32,584 nucleotides of DNA, from NCBI GenBank assembly GCA_032988165.1, contig JANTQF010000384.1, forward strand, positions 1-32,584, given 5' to 3'. The stretch is from Emmonsiellopsis sp. PD_33 (Eukaryota; Ascomycota; Eurotiomycetes; Onygenales; Ajellomycetaceae). This document shows, in pieces, positions 20,773-30,842 of this stretch. Each line of letters starts with the position of its first letter. Position 1 is the first letter of the stretch. Under the pieces are notes generated by a model that was given only the letters and a program-made list of their open reading frames with translations, was not told the DNA's origin and ran no database searches. A program made the translations under genes and the position numbers.

Positions 20773-21968
20773 ATGCAGGCCTTGCTTCGACGTGGCACGT
20801 CCTTCTTCTCGCCGACGACGAAAAGCCCCGCCCCAGGAAGCATAACCACCGCGTCGGAAGATTCGCTATTCACCAAAGTCAGTCCTGAAATTGACGGGGA
20901 CGACTGCGACCATGACTGTGCTAGCTGCACAATCAAGTATCCTGCCAGATTCGACATAGACTTGGAAGACAAGCTGTATGGCCACGTCAAGGGCTGGGCT
21001 ACACACCTCCTTGTCGCGACGGGCAAGACTGATTGGGTGAGAGATGTTGCCGATGAGGAGGGCAGTGTTATGGAAGCAATTGAGAAGCAAGGCCTGAAGC
21101 CTAGTAACGGGGTATGTTATTGATTATATTGTTATTTGAGGGGGACAAGGCCATTTATGCCCGAACGAGAATTGAACCCCATATTAACCACTCCATAACG
21201 CAGAACCTCAAGCTCTCAGCGTCAAATATGCCCGTGCCAGATGAATACCACCATCACGAGGCGGGAAAACAGCCCACCACAGCCCTCATCCTCCCCGCAT
21301 TTACCATCGTCGATCACGTCACTCCCGCCCTCGCATCCGACCTAATCACCTACTTCGTCAACCCCGCCCCGACCACCACCTCCCCCTTAAACCCTTCAAA
21401 CATCTCCGAGCCCACTACAACCACACCAGAAGCCGACTCAGACGCTTCTACACCATCGACACCGCTCTCATCCGTTACACCCACAACCCCCGCCCCACCC
21501 CTGGACTACACCGCCCTCACATCTCTCCGCTCCCGCCCCTGCCCGCACTCGGCCGTGATTCTCCTCTGTTCGCAGAAAACGCGTGACGCGCGCTGCGGGC
21601 AATCCGCCCCCTTGCTCCGTCGGGAGTTCGAGAGACATCTCCGCCAGCACGGCCTATACCGGGACCTCAACGACGAACGACCGGGCGGAGTAGGGATATA
21701 TTTCATCAGCCATGTGGGCGGGCACAAGTACGCTGCAAACGTGATTATATATCGGAGACGACAGTTTGAGTCTGGGACGGGAGGCGGGGAGGAAAATAAG
21801 GCATCGCTTTCAGATGAAGGGGCAGCGCAGGGGATATGGCTGGCGAGAGTCAGGCCGGAGGATTGTGAGGGGATTGTCAAGTTTACGGTGCTGCAGGGGA
21901 AGGTTGTTAAGCCGGAGAGTCAGCTGAGGGGTGGGTTTGATCGGGAGAGGGGGCTTGTGAGTTGGTAA
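20773..21968 (+). CDS. AIM32: Aim32-like thioredoxin-fold [2Fe-2S] protein, 2 exons
   Basis: Predicted mitochondrial iron-sulfur protein of the Aim32/sucrase-ferredoxin-like family, 367 residues. Exons are 20773-21111 and 21204-21968; the 92-bp intron is GT-AG in phase 0. The N-terminus (MQALLRRGTSFF) is basic and fits a mitochondrial presequence. An early cysteine cluster (CDHDCASC, about residues 44-51) is followed by the conserved DWVRDVADEEGS. The cluster-binding set of the family is present: Cys235 and Cys244 (CSQKTRDARC) and His283 and His287 (HVGGH), then KYAANVIIY and the GIWLARVRPEDCEGIV segment. A Pro/Thr/Ser-rich insert (about 165-215) separates the halves. In yeast Aim32 is linked to mitochondrial redox balance and protein import; that role here is inferred. 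The 3' part of exon 2 is markedly G-rich. Confidence 0.9.
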
Positions 21969-22159
21969 GGTTATGGGAGGACCTTATTTTCGGGCTTATA
22001 TTCGTGGTATTTTGGTTTATGGGTTTATGTGGGAGATTTCGGTGATATTTATCTTACTTGGATATTGTGCGAAGCGAGTTGATAGATCTAGAGTTCTATG
22101 TATTGGGAAGACCAAGTTTAGTTTTTAATTTCATTGAAACTGGGGGTGATACTCAAGAG

Positions 22160-22345
22160 ATGAGCTCACCTCTGCTTCTATCTGTCCTGGCCCTCCTCAC
22201 CTCAGGCCTCACCCTTCCCCCATCGCCTGCCTGCCCCGCTGGCCACCCTCACGGACACTATATCCAATTCTGTCAATTAGGACGATTGGTACAAAAGAAC
22301 AATAGCTCGTGCAACTGGTGGGAGGGACAGTTTAGTGGCCGCTGA
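22160..22345 (+). CDS. Possible small secreted peptide
   Basis: A 61-codon ORF starts MSSPLLLSVLALLTSGLTL, which resembles a secretion signal, and continues with a short mature part holding three cysteines and an NSS glycosylation motif. The same frame is open upstream to 22058 with another ATG, which would bury the signal. It lies between the Aim32-like gene and the convergent MFS gene, so it could simply be 3'-flank sequence. No family recognised. Confidence 0.2.
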   Translation: MSSPLLLSVLALLTSGLTLPPSPACPAGHPHGHYIQFCQLGRLVQKNNSSCNWWEGQFSGR

Positions 22346-22427
22346 CCTTCTGGGTCCCTCCTGGGACCGACGCAGCCAGAAATATGTTCGTTGGATTCAT
22401 GAATCATGGTTCTATTAACCTTTTCCC

Positions 22428-24408
22428 TTATTTTCTTTCTCCACTCTGTTTCTTACGCCATGACAACCCGCAAGCCTCCAAGACCCAAAGTGCCGGAAGA
22501 GTGATAACATGAAGACTAGCAAACACTGTAAAACACCATCCTGGTCCAAGGGTTCTCAGCAACAGGTCCAGAAGGGCAATTCCGCCAGCTGCGAGTTCAC
22601 ATCTGACAAAGTTACTCGCTCCTTGTATCGCGGACGGTTGATGAGGGTGGAAATCAACGAGTAATGCATTGAGTGACTGCGTTTAAAAATAAGCAGTGTT
22701 GACGAATTGACTTGACGTATATATCTATATATTAAATAAATGAAAGAAGGAAAACATACCGTGAAGTTTACCTGATTTGTAAAGCCGATAAAGAATTGGA
22801 GGACTAGTGGCACAGCCATATGCTTGGACTTGTGAGCAGGGAGATGGCCAACTCAGGGGACTTTGCTTCATCTCGTAATTTTGGACTCACAACTTTGGAC
22901 TGTAGAGCCCAGCCGTATCCAATAATCAGTGGTGCACACAAGGCGATAAAATACTTGCACGTCCGAAGACGAGCATACTCGATTGGGAATGCTCTGAGGT
23001 CATCTCCTTTGCGTCGGTCAATAGTCAGGGATAGGGACTCTGCTGTCCTGGTGTAGTCATAGTCGAGTAGTTTTCCTGCCCATTGGTAAGTGTTGACTTG
23101 TGTCTCCCAACACTATCCCAGGGGATAGTCCATAGCTTAGTAGTTAACTACCTACCAGCAAGAGAGGATCCCAGCATACATGCGATACCAAACGGCATAT
23201 ATGACAGGCCAGCAACTAGTCTAGACACGGCATATATCTCGACGAATATCGTGGATAACGAGGCCTGCAAACACGAGTAGATGGTGTAGTAAACGCCGAA
23301 ACAAGCAACAGAAACTGCTGTGCCATAGTTCTTAAGGAGTCCAAACGCTGTAAAAGGGTTGGTGAGCCGTTTCAGATCCCCACCGCCTGCTCTGATCAGG
23401 CTATGAGTACCTCCCTGAACATCATCTGGACAAAGAGGAGAAAGCAAAGCTCTGTTCACTGCTGGTGCACGAACACTACCATTCCCTACAATCCGCCTGC
23501 AGGTTTCGGGTAGGAAGAGCAAAATGGCGATAAAGACAGTCGAGGATAAGATAGCAAGAAACCAGAATATAGCAGGCCAGCTCCATCTAATAAGCAACAG
23601 CCCGCTGATGAGCGGAGCAACACTTGGTGGAGTATTGAGACTATGACGAGCTGTCAGCCCTTCAAATCTGCACAATATACTGTAGCCCGTTACCCTTAGT
23701 AGCAGGCATTTTTTGCCGCTTACAGTATTGAGATGAGACCGACGTAACCTCCCCGATCCGCAGGTGTCGTGAGATCACCGAGAACCCCATACGCAAACGA
23801 AAAGGTAGCTTTTCTCGTCGTGTTTCTCTTTTAGCAAATTTCCTATCTGGAACTTAGGAATAACCTGCCCCTTTCCTACCAGAGATTGCCATGCTCTGAA
23901 GCATTCTTAACGTGACTAACGCTGCAAAGGATCGTTGCACAGCAAGGCCGATATTGATAGCGATATAGGCACCAATCGACATTATGAATACAGGTCGACG
24001 TCCGTAATGATCCGCGAAATTGCCCCATATGGATGGGAATATGCCGGACGCGATTAGATAGGAGCTAACCGTGAGATTGATCTCCTGGACGCTGGCACCC
24101 AAGTCGCGAGCCAGGAAGGGAATTGCTGGGAAGTAGATAAAACTACTAGCCGTAGAGAACCAGCCAGCCGACGCAGCGATGAAAACAATCCATTTCTTCT
24201 GTCTGGTGGTGAAGACGGTGTAACTTGGTGCCTCCGAGTCGATATCAGCCTCGACTGTTGTTGGCAACGGTTGTTGTTCATTTCGGGTGGACTCCATGAT
24301 GCGGGGTGTTACTCCATTCCATTTATTTAGAGGAATAATGGTGGGCATGCCGAAAGAATCAGTCGTGTTTGGCCACAGTTTGAGAGCATATTCAGGTGTG
24401 CTGGACAA
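22428..24408 (-). CDS. MFS drug:H+ antiporter, QDR-like (DHA1), 6 exons
   Basis: Predicted 12-helix plasma-membrane exporter of 533 residues. Exons on the minus strand are 24408-23880, 23808-23724, 23640-23156, 23075-22891, 22828-22760 and 22676-22428; introns of 71, 83, 80, 62 and 83 bp all fit GT-AG with matching phases, and no stop remains. The first loop carries motif A as GNFADHYGRRPVF. Other family blocks are FAYGVLGDLTTPADRGG, PPSVAPLISGLLL (motif C region), GKLLDYDY, RRKGDDLRAFPIEYARLR and the late SNFVRCELAAGG, all typical of fungal QDR-type transporters. The N-terminal 70 residues are hydrophilic and cytosolic; internal ATGs at residues 21 and 38 are alternative starts. The last five blocks are spread over small exons that simple ORF reading would miss. 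It is in tandem with the ketosamine-kinase-like gene. Substrate unknown. Confidence 0.9.
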
Positions 24409-24426
24409 GATGCTAGGGATTTGCTT

Positions 24427-24527
24427 AAATACTAGTATTTAACTATTTATTTAGTTCGTTAACTTCGTTAAGTTAGTTAAATAACTAGCCCCGCACTTCA
24501 GGTTTAGAGTTAGTTACCAGTAACTAA
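24427..24527. repeat. AT-rich palindromes upstream of the MFS gene
   Basis: AAATACTAGTATTT (24427-24440) is a perfect 14-bp palindrome, and TTAGTTACCAGTAACTAA (24510-24527) has perfect 8-bp arms around CA. Between them lies a run of GTTAAC/AGTTAG-type repeats. They occupy the short gap between the kinase 3' end and the MFS start, so they could be operator-like promoter sites or the remains of a small inverted-repeat element. Confidence 0.4.
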
Positions 24528-24589
24528 ATAATCAAAATTTCCACGGTAGCAGGTAACCAAAATCCAAAAAAGAATGCAACCAAAATTCC

Positions 24590-25899
24590 CTATCCATGAG
24601 TTGCCAAAACTACCATCCGCTCTGCAAATAGCGGTTTGTCCGGATATGCTGGACCATGCCTAGCCTCTACATCACCTTGCCTAGTAGGGGTAAGGTCGCC
24701 TTTGAAACCAGCAAGCCCATCAGGATGCTTTGCTATGAGCCGGCGCATCTCCTGCTTCGCTCTTTTTGAACAGTGTGAGCTCGCGGGCCCAGAAAACCAA
24801 GGGGCTGTACTCACTCTGCTAGCAACTGTGTAAGCTTCCACATCCCTGCTGTCAGGATATCATTTCGTCTAACCCGGCAAGGAACCGTTAACACAGTGTT
24901 CAGCCAAAGAAACTGCCTGGGAGATGGATATGCTTACAGCGAGTACAGCGCGTTGCGGTCGTCAAAATCCTCTCTGGGTTCCGATGCTGCTTCGAGTTTG
25001 TACCAGTTTACAAAGTTGATGTTGATGTTATAACGACGGGGTCGCATGCTCTGCAAATCGATCTCATGGTGTCCGTAAAACGGGCATGAGTCGAAAAGGA
25101 CGAACTTCTTGGTGTCATCGTCCCACTCAATGTTCTTATCCCATAAGTCCCCGTGGCATAGGGTGGGTTTAATGTTCCTCCCGCCTGTCTGCAACGGACG
25201 CAACAGCCTGGGCACCACCTTTGCAATGAATTCCTCGGACAGCTCGAGCAGCTCCGGGTCGTTGGCTAGCATCCTCTGGGTGTACTGGAGGTTTGCCCTG
25301 AACTCGCGGGTCCAAAACTCCTCCCAGCTGTCGGTCCAGTTCGCAATCATGGGCCGCGGGCCGTAAAATGGCGTTATATGGAATCCGAACTTGCCTGTGG
25401 GTGACTGGGTCATAGTACGCAGTTTGCGCATGATTGAATCTAAAGCAGTGTTTGACGGCGTGGCTTGCTTGAGTCGGCGGAAATGCGCGAGGAACCACGA
25501 CCTTGTCTTGTTGTCTTTGAAGTAGCCCCAGGCCACTGGCTGCACGGCGTGGTCTGGAATAATGGCATAAAGAGCTTTCTGACCCTCGTATTCTGCCTCC
25601 GCCATTCCAACATCTGCCTCGTCCTTCGTAATCTGCGAAATGAAGAGTCGTCAAAACACCCTTTCCCACGGATTTCCGCAAATGTTCAGCAAGTTAAAGC
25701 GAATATCTCCACCTTCAAGAAGTAAGACTTCTCCTCGCCATTCAGTGCTGTGACGACTTGGTATCCTGTTGCCCACTAGACGGCGACAAAATCAGCGTTG
25801 GCCACCCCTTTCTTTCAGAATACATAGGCGGTGTACATTCGCTTGCCCATGCCCCTCCACTGAGATAATCTCGCTTCCTACGGGTAGTGCTAGAATCAT
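24590..25899 (-). CDS. Ketosamine-3-kinase / fructosamine-kinase-like protein, 4 exons
   Basis: Predicted cytosolic kinase-fold protein of 359 residues. Minus-strand exons are 25899-25837, 25775-25713, 25632-24938 and 24848-24590; introns of 61, 80 and 89 bp give an open frame throughout. Conserved features are SYFLKI (the ATP-binding Lys of the N-lobe) at the exon 2/3 junction, SPTGKFGFHI (about residues 119-128), the catalytic loop CHGDLWDKN (201-209; Asp204 the likely base) and LFDSCPFYGHHEID (about 221-234), whose Asp replaces the DFG Asp. Characterised relatives phosphorylate sugar adducts on proteins or low-molecular-weight glycation products; many fungal members are untested. The last exon (EMRRLIAKHPDG) was placed by splice phase. 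It also holds a possible in-frame 60-bp intron (24755-24814, donor GTGAGT), so the true length may be 339. The first exon could be preceded by another. Confidence 0.8.
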
Positions 25900-26520
25900 G
25901 GTTTGGTCAGCGTGTTTTCGTCTTTTCTCGCATCCTTTAGATCAACGACGTGATGTTTGGCTGCTCACCAGCAACGATCGCAGGGTCCAGCGGTTCTTCA
26001 AAGTTCATTGCGCCACAACAAGGTATTTGGCAGCCGGTTTGGCTTCACGGACTTTCGATTTCAAAATCAAGGGCTTCCCCGAGGTCTGCGGGGGAAGCTA
26101 TCTCATATAGCTAACTCCAGTTGGATTGTCCTGCCTCCGCACCGCCAATTCGCTTCCATTCCTTTCCCCTCAGTCGGCGGCTAATTCTGTGTCTTGATTG
26201 GTCTAACATAAATATTAAAAATTCGTTTATTTTATATTCGTTGATAGGTTACCTATTACCTCAAGGTCCAACTGTGTCTGGAAGAAACAGGGGCTAACCG
26301 TCCCTCATAGCCGACGAAAATGACGCCATGCCGAAGCCCCAGATTAGCCGGTTTGCCGACTATTTAACTCTCGGCATCCCACCAGGTCTTCCTCCCTCTA
26401 TCAATCGCTGATACATAACCTTCCCCCTTTCCCCCTCCCTCCTTAGTACTAGTATCTACCTGACACCAACCCAACCCACCATCACCATCACCATCAATCA
26501 CCCAACCCACCACAAAAAAA
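25900..26520. promoter_or_regulatory. Divergent promoter between kinase-like and dehydrogenase genes
   Basis: About 620 bp separates two divergent start codons. The right half contains an AT-rich stretch (26205-26245), a TATTTAA near 26360 and a C/T-rich tract (26385-26450) before an A-rich leader (CACAAAAAAAATG) that suits a fungal start. Short plus-strand frames at 25769-26184 have no domain and look like chance. Confidence 0.4.
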
Positions 26521-27609
26521 ATGCCCACCCCCACCTCCCCCCAACCCTCCCCCCTCCACCTCGCCATCCTAGACGACTACCAATCCCTCTCCCCCCTCAA
26601 ATTCCACCCCCTACCCGCCCCCCACCCCAACCTCACAATAACCACCCACCCCCACACCCTCCACCCCACCCACAACGCCCACGACAAACAAACCCTCATC
26701 ACCCTCCTCCACCCGTACCAAATAATCAGCACCATGCGCGAACGCACCCCCTTCCCCGCCTCCCTCCTCACCTCCCTCCCCAACCTAAAACTCCTCCTAA
26801 CAACCGGCACGCGCAACCGCGCCATCGACCTGCCCACCTGCGCCGCGCGCGGTATCATAGTCGCTGGAACCACGGGTGTGAAACCCGGTGAGGAAAAGCT
26901 GCCTACCCCCAGCTCAACAGTGCAGCATACCTGGGCATTGATCCTGGGGCTGGCGAGGCATATAGCGCGGGACGATGCGAGTGTGAAGGGCGGGGGGTGG
27001 CAGGGGGATAGTCTTGCGATGGGGCTGGCGGGGAAGACGTTGGGGATTGTGGGGTTGGGGAAGTTGGGGGCGGCGACGGGGAGGATTGGGATTGTCGCGT
27101 TTGGGATGCGGGTTGTTGCGTGGTCGAGCAATTTGACGCAGGAGGCGGCGGATGAGAGGGCGGTGGAACTGGGGTTGCCGGTGGGGTCGTTTGTGGTGGT
27201 GTGCGGGAAGGAGGAGTTGTTTCGGGTGGCGGATGTGGTTAGTGTGCATTATGTGTTGAGTGAGAGGAGTAGGGGGATGGTGGGGGGGAGGGAGTTGGGG
27301 GTTATGAAGAGGTCGGCGTTGTTGGTTAATACGTCTAGGGGTCCGTTGGTGGAGGAGGGGGAGTTGTTGGAGACGTTGAAGAGGGGGGGGATTAGGGGGG
27401 CGGCGTTGGATGTTTTTGATAGGGAGCCGTTGGCGGAGGATAGTGAGTGGCGGACGACGGAGTGGGGGGTGGAGGGGAGGAGTGAGGTGTTGTTGACGCC
27501 GCATATGGGGTATGGGGAGGAGGAGATTATGAATCGGTGGTATGAGGAGCAGGCGGAGAATCTGGGGAGGTGGTTGGAGGGTAAGGAGGTGTTGAACAGG
27601 CTGTCATGA
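26521..27609 (+). CDS. D-isomer-specific 2-hydroxyacid dehydrogenase (NAD(P)-dependent)
   Basis: Single-exon gene for 362 residues, near the family's usual length. It should interconvert a 2-hydroxyacid and a 2-oxoacid with NAD(H) or NADP(H). The nucleotide-binding fold shows GIVGLGKLG (Gly178, Gly180, Gly183). The catalytic triad is in place: Arg273 in NTSRGPLV, Glu302 in DVFDREPL and His328 in TPHMGY. The flexible catalytic domain is formed by residues about 1-120 and the C-terminal end. Substrate cannot be read from the sequence. Base composition is odd: codons of the first 120 residues end mostly in C, while those after residue 155 end mostly in G with TTG, GGG and GTG dominating. This also creates long spurious antisense frames. 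Its 3' end converges on the BTB gene, 112 bp away. Confidence 0.93.
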   Translation: MPTPTSPQPSPLHLAILDDYQSLSPLKFHPLPAPHPNLTITTHPHTLHPTHNAHDKQTLITLLHPYQIISTMRERTPFPASLLTSLPNLKLLLTTGTRNRAIDLPTCAARGIIVAGTTGVKPGEEKLPTPSSTVQHTWALILGLARHIARDDASVKGGGWQGDSLAMGLAGKTLGIVGLGKLGAATGRIGIVAFGMRVVAWSSNLTQEAADERAVELGLPVGSFVVVCGKEELFRVADVVSVHYVLSERSRGMVGGRELGVMKRSALLVNTSRGPLVEEGELLETLKRGGIRGAALDVFDREPLAEDSEWRTTEWGVEGRSEVLLTPHMGYGEEEIMNRWYEEQAENLGRWLEGKEVLNRLS

Positions 27610-27721
27610 TGTTTTCATTTGGGATAGGGAATAATGAATTGTAGATACATGAATGCTAGGCGTATGAGAGAGAATCATATCTCCCCATCCATCTTTTCCC
27701 AATAAGCATATGCACCCAAAG

Positions 27722-28786
27722 CTATTGGCCCAAGGGCTTGATATTGTTGACCCCCTTCGTATACTTCTTAAGCACCATATCCACCACATCCGCCGCAAAC
27801 TCTGCGCACCCATTCAACAGCTCCCGGAATTTCTCATTCTCATGCAGTTGCTCGATATGGGCCTGAACCACAGTGTATATCTCCTTTCGCATACATTGAC
27901 CACTAGATTTGGGAATCCAGTAGACCTCCCCAATTGACTCGATGAACTGATCAGTTGTCCATAACCAGACAGCCTGTTTGGCAAACTTTTGAGCGCACAA
28001 TTCTCTCAGGCCTTTGACGTCAAAATAATCAGCTAGAAGAAAAACACGAGCGTGTTTAACAAGGTCCGGGTCATCTGTGTATCGCGCGGTATCAAGTTAA
28101 TGATTGAAATGAAACAATAGCAGTAATGGAGGGTGGAGAGAAGCGGAGGAAGAAGCGGAGGAGGAGGAGGCAAAGAGAATACTACTGGAATCATTTTGTA
28201 TACCTTTTGTGCCATCCAGGGACCGGGTGTCAGTCGCATAATCCCCCTTGTAGATGTACTCTAGCATCCGATAAAGTGCATGCGGGCACTCATCCGTCAA
28301 GTGGAACTCATTGGTCTTCCCTTCCTTCCACTGAGCCTTTGTCTTGTCGAAGTAACAGGTCCTCGCACTCAAGATCGCATAGTGCGCGTGGAACTTGAAC
28401 TTTGAAGGTCCCAGATACAGAGTCAGGTCAGAGTGAGCTTGGGAGTTAAACAACCTGTATCCCCACCTCCCGGTCAGTGATCAGTCATATTCTATAGGAT
28501 AGCGGATAAAGGGAAACCAGGTACGTTCTAAACGCACCCAGCTAGGTACCTACTTTGCAAACCCGGTAAGAAACTCTATCTTGTCCGAAGTAGAAGAGGC
28601 GAGGTTGGCGTAGGGAGACATCAGGGTCCTAATGCCGAAGCTTGGTGGGGAGAGACCGGCGAATTCACTCACGAGGTTGGTAGTTAGCTGGGAACTGGCG
28701 CAAGCAAATAGGCCATTGGTCTGGCTATTAGATTGGTCCTGGGAGGCGGAGGGGCCGGAGACGGTTGGGCATGCGGGTGTAGACAT
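27722..28786 (-). CDS. BTB/POZ domain protein, 3 exons
   Basis: Predicted 278-residue protein. Minus-strand exons are 28786-28554, 28454-28204 and 28074-27722; introns of 99 and 129 bp are GT-AG and preserve frame (AA|G and G|AT junctions). The BTB fold begins near residue 77 with LFNSQAHSDLTLYLG, then FKFHAHYAILSARTCYF, FHLTDE and ALYRMLEYIYKGDY. After exon 2 the frame gives LVKHARVFLLADYFDVKGL, the helical extension usual in fungal BTB proteins. BTB domains dimerise and can recruit Cullin-3 ligases; no Kelch, MATH or zinc-finger partner domain is present, so the role is open. The first Met of the open exon (STPACPTV) was used; the frame stays open upstream to about 28933 after a possible acceptor, so a further 5' exon is possible. 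Intron 2 is unusually GGA/TCC-rich. Confidence 0.85.
28129..28178. repeat. Purine-rich GGA microsatellite inside BTB intron 2
   Basis: The plus strand reads as GGAGG, GAAGCGGAGG and GGAGGAGG repeats for about 50 bp, which is a TCC-rich tract in the transcript of the BTB gene. It lies wholly inside the 129-bp intron 28075-28203, where it may act as an extended polypyrimidine tract. Confidence 0.5.
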
Positions 28787-29378
28787 GGCCGGCTCTTGGT
28801 GGTGTTCGACTCCAAAGAATTCAAAACAGGGGCGTGAGTTCCAACCAAGAAAAGGGTTATAATTCTGTATGGGATGTTCACGTTTCGGACTGCTGTTTGA
28901 TGTGCTGAGTTGGGGCTGTTGTTGGGCAGACAACTGTCAAATACGGAAAAATCCACAGAGCGGCCTTGACCATTTGAAGGGTTGTTGTTGTTGTTCCTCT
29001 GAGATAGCTGGTTCAGGAAATGGCTACCTGGCCATGGAAGGTCCGCATGGGGCTGCCTGGGCAGGTACCATAAGCAATAAACATACAGCAGTAAACTGTA
29101 TCCTCGCACTTCCCTTCTCTTCCCTTCTGAAGGGGATTTAGAAGCACTGTAGAAACAATATATAAAACACACACATTAGTTACCATCCATCCATTTACTC
29201 CACCATGTAAAAACCAGCAGGAAAACGCCCCCCCTTTTTTTGTCCCCTTTCCATCTTTCCTATAACGCCATGCTTAAGTGCGAACAATATAAATAGCAAT
29301 AGAAATACAAGTAACAATACAAGGTTCTCGTTCGAGGCGATGAATAATGTCCGGAAGCAACCGGTCTTGGTGGCATTG
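28787..29378. other. Region between the Dlt1-like gene end and the BTB gene start
   Basis: Contains the presumed BTB promoter and possible 5' exon, a GTT/TTG microsatellite near 28981-28995, and the 3' UTR of the Dlt1-like gene. Open frames on both strands here carry no recognisable domain. Confidence 0.4.
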
Positions 29379-30689
29379 TCACTCACGTATACTACCAGCC
29401 CTATCCACAGGCACAGCGACAGGGGTAACAGGAGCAGAAGCACCAGCAGCCATCTCCCCCTGCGGGCGATGAACAACGCTCCCCGCAGAACTAACCGACA
29501 TACTGGACTGCATAGGCCTAATAGACTGCCCATCAGCAGTAAACACACTGCGTCTGGACGAAGTGCGTCTACCCCTCCTTCCACCACCACCGGGACGATC
29601 CAGAATAAGACTGCTCGCGCTAGCCGCCGGCGAATTGGACGGATGGTAGCGACTGCGCCTACTAGCGCCAGAGCGATGGCTAGACGCAAGCGATGCGCTG
29701 GAGCTAGTGAGAGTGGCGGGCACGGTGTCGCGGCCGACATGCAAGCTTCGCGAGTCGCCGCTAGTCATGGACTCTGCTGTGCCACCATGGATGATAGAGC
29801 CGGATTCTTCGTCTGCCACCGCTTGCACCTCAGCGATAATTGAGGGATCGAGCGCAGTCATGCCACGGAGCATTTCGGCAAACATGCCCATGAGAGAGCG
29901 GAATTCGGGTTCGGTGAGTGGCTCGTTGGAGAAGCGCGAGCGCTCGTATAGGCGGATGAATGAACGGCCGAGTTCGGGTGGGTTGATCAGGTTCAGACGG
30001 GTTAGATGGCTTAGATAGTCGCGTAGACACATGTTGCGGGGCCGTTGGAGGATCTCAACGACCCGCTCGTCTGGGATGGATTGGTGCTCTTCGTCGCCCT
30101 CCCCCCCATGGCCGCTTGCTGCGGGTTGTGGGAGGCGTGGATCAACAGGAGCAAGAGAGACAGCTTTTGCCTCGATGAGATGAGGCAGCTCCTTGACGAC
30201 GGGCTCGAACTGCTGGCTTGGCAGGTCCGGGCAGTCAGGGGCTGTCCAGCCGGGGTGAGAGACGTTGCCCCATGGCGGCGTGCCTGTGGCGGGGATGGTC
30301 ATGCTGGGGTCAAGACGGCTATTGTCCTCCCCTGTGCGGTCCCTAGGACGAGACTGCTGGGCAATAATGGCACTGCGGCCTAACCCCTCGACAACGACGC
30401 GTCTGACGCCCTTGGAGACATCTGGTTTCTCGACAGGGATCCACGCCTTGGGGATGCCCGCAAGCACACTCCTGTTGGTAAAGAGGCGACTGGCATAGAT
30501 GAATATAGCCAAGAGCAGCGTGAAGATGTACACGCCGGTGATGATGAAGATGTTGCCCAGACGGTGGGACTTGTAGGACTGATAGATGGCATCAGCCGGG
30601 GTGAACAGGGTTAGGATGAAAAGAACGAAGCCGAGGATGGTGAAGAGGGAGGTGTAGAAGATGCGAAAAATGCGCGTCCCCCGAGGCAT
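29379..30689 (-). CDS. DLT1: Dlt1-like membrane protein (defect at low temperature)
   Basis: Predicted integral membrane protein of 436 residues, family Dlt1, whose yeast member is needed for growth in the cold but has no known biochemical role. The N-terminus carries two membrane segments, about residues 8-30 (FYTSLFTILGFVLFILTLF) and 47-70 (FIITGVYIFTLLLAIFIYA), joined by the conserved DAIYQSY...HRLGNIF. These are followed by NRSVLAGIPKAWIPVEKPD and KGVRRVVVEGLGRSAII, both strong family blocks. The middle has LRDYLSHLTRLNLINPPELG and a soluble domain; the C-terminal 120 residues are Ser/Arg/Gly-rich and low-complexity. I chose the ATG right before PRGTRIFRI because the family begins there; the frame is open with further ATGs to 30842. 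A GTGAGT lies just before the stop, so a short 3' exon cannot be excluded. Confidence 0.88.
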   Translation of the reverse strand: MPRGTRIFRIFYTSLFTILGFVLFILTLFTPADAIYQSYKSHRLGNIFIITGVYIFTLLLAIFIYASRLFTNRSVLAGIPKAWIPVEKPDVSKGVRRVVVEGLGRSAIIAQQSRPRDRTGEDNSRLDPSMTIPATGTPPWGNVSHPGWTAPDCPDLPSQQFEPVVKELPHLIEAKAVSLAPVDPRLPQPAASGHGGEGDEEHQSIPDERVVEILQRPRNMCLRDYLSHLTRLNLINPPELGRSFIRLYERSRFSNEPLTEPEFRSLMGMFAEMLRGMTALDPSIIAEVQAVADEESGSIIHGGTAESMTSGDSRSLHVGRDTVPATLTSSSASLASSHRSGASRRSRYHPSNSPAASASSLILDRPGGGGRRGRRTSSRRSVFTADGQSIRPMQSSMSVSSAGSVVHRPQGEMAAGASAPVTPVAVPVDRAGSIRE

Positions 30690-30842
30690 GGTGGCGGGAT
30701 CCTCATCACAGCACGAGGAGACATAGACGACAGGGTTGTGGGCGGGACAGTGGCCTTGAGTATACAGACGAAGCATGAGGTTGGCGATACCGCGAGCCAT
30801 GGTGGGGATGCACGTGACTTGACAGGATGCTGGGGATGTCAC

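Noticed and set aside
26577..27504. Long minus-strand open frames (184 and 196 codons) opposite the dehydrogenase gene
   Set aside because: They mirror the C-rich and G-rich codon bias of the plus-strand gene, giving Pro/Arg/His- or Trp/Val/Arg-rich translations with no domain; the plus-strand protein has all catalytic residues.
29195..29843. Frames of 167 and 181 codons, one with hydrophobic stretches
   Set aside because: They are out-of-frame readings of the Ser/Arg-rich C-terminal part of the Dlt1-like gene and its 3' flank.
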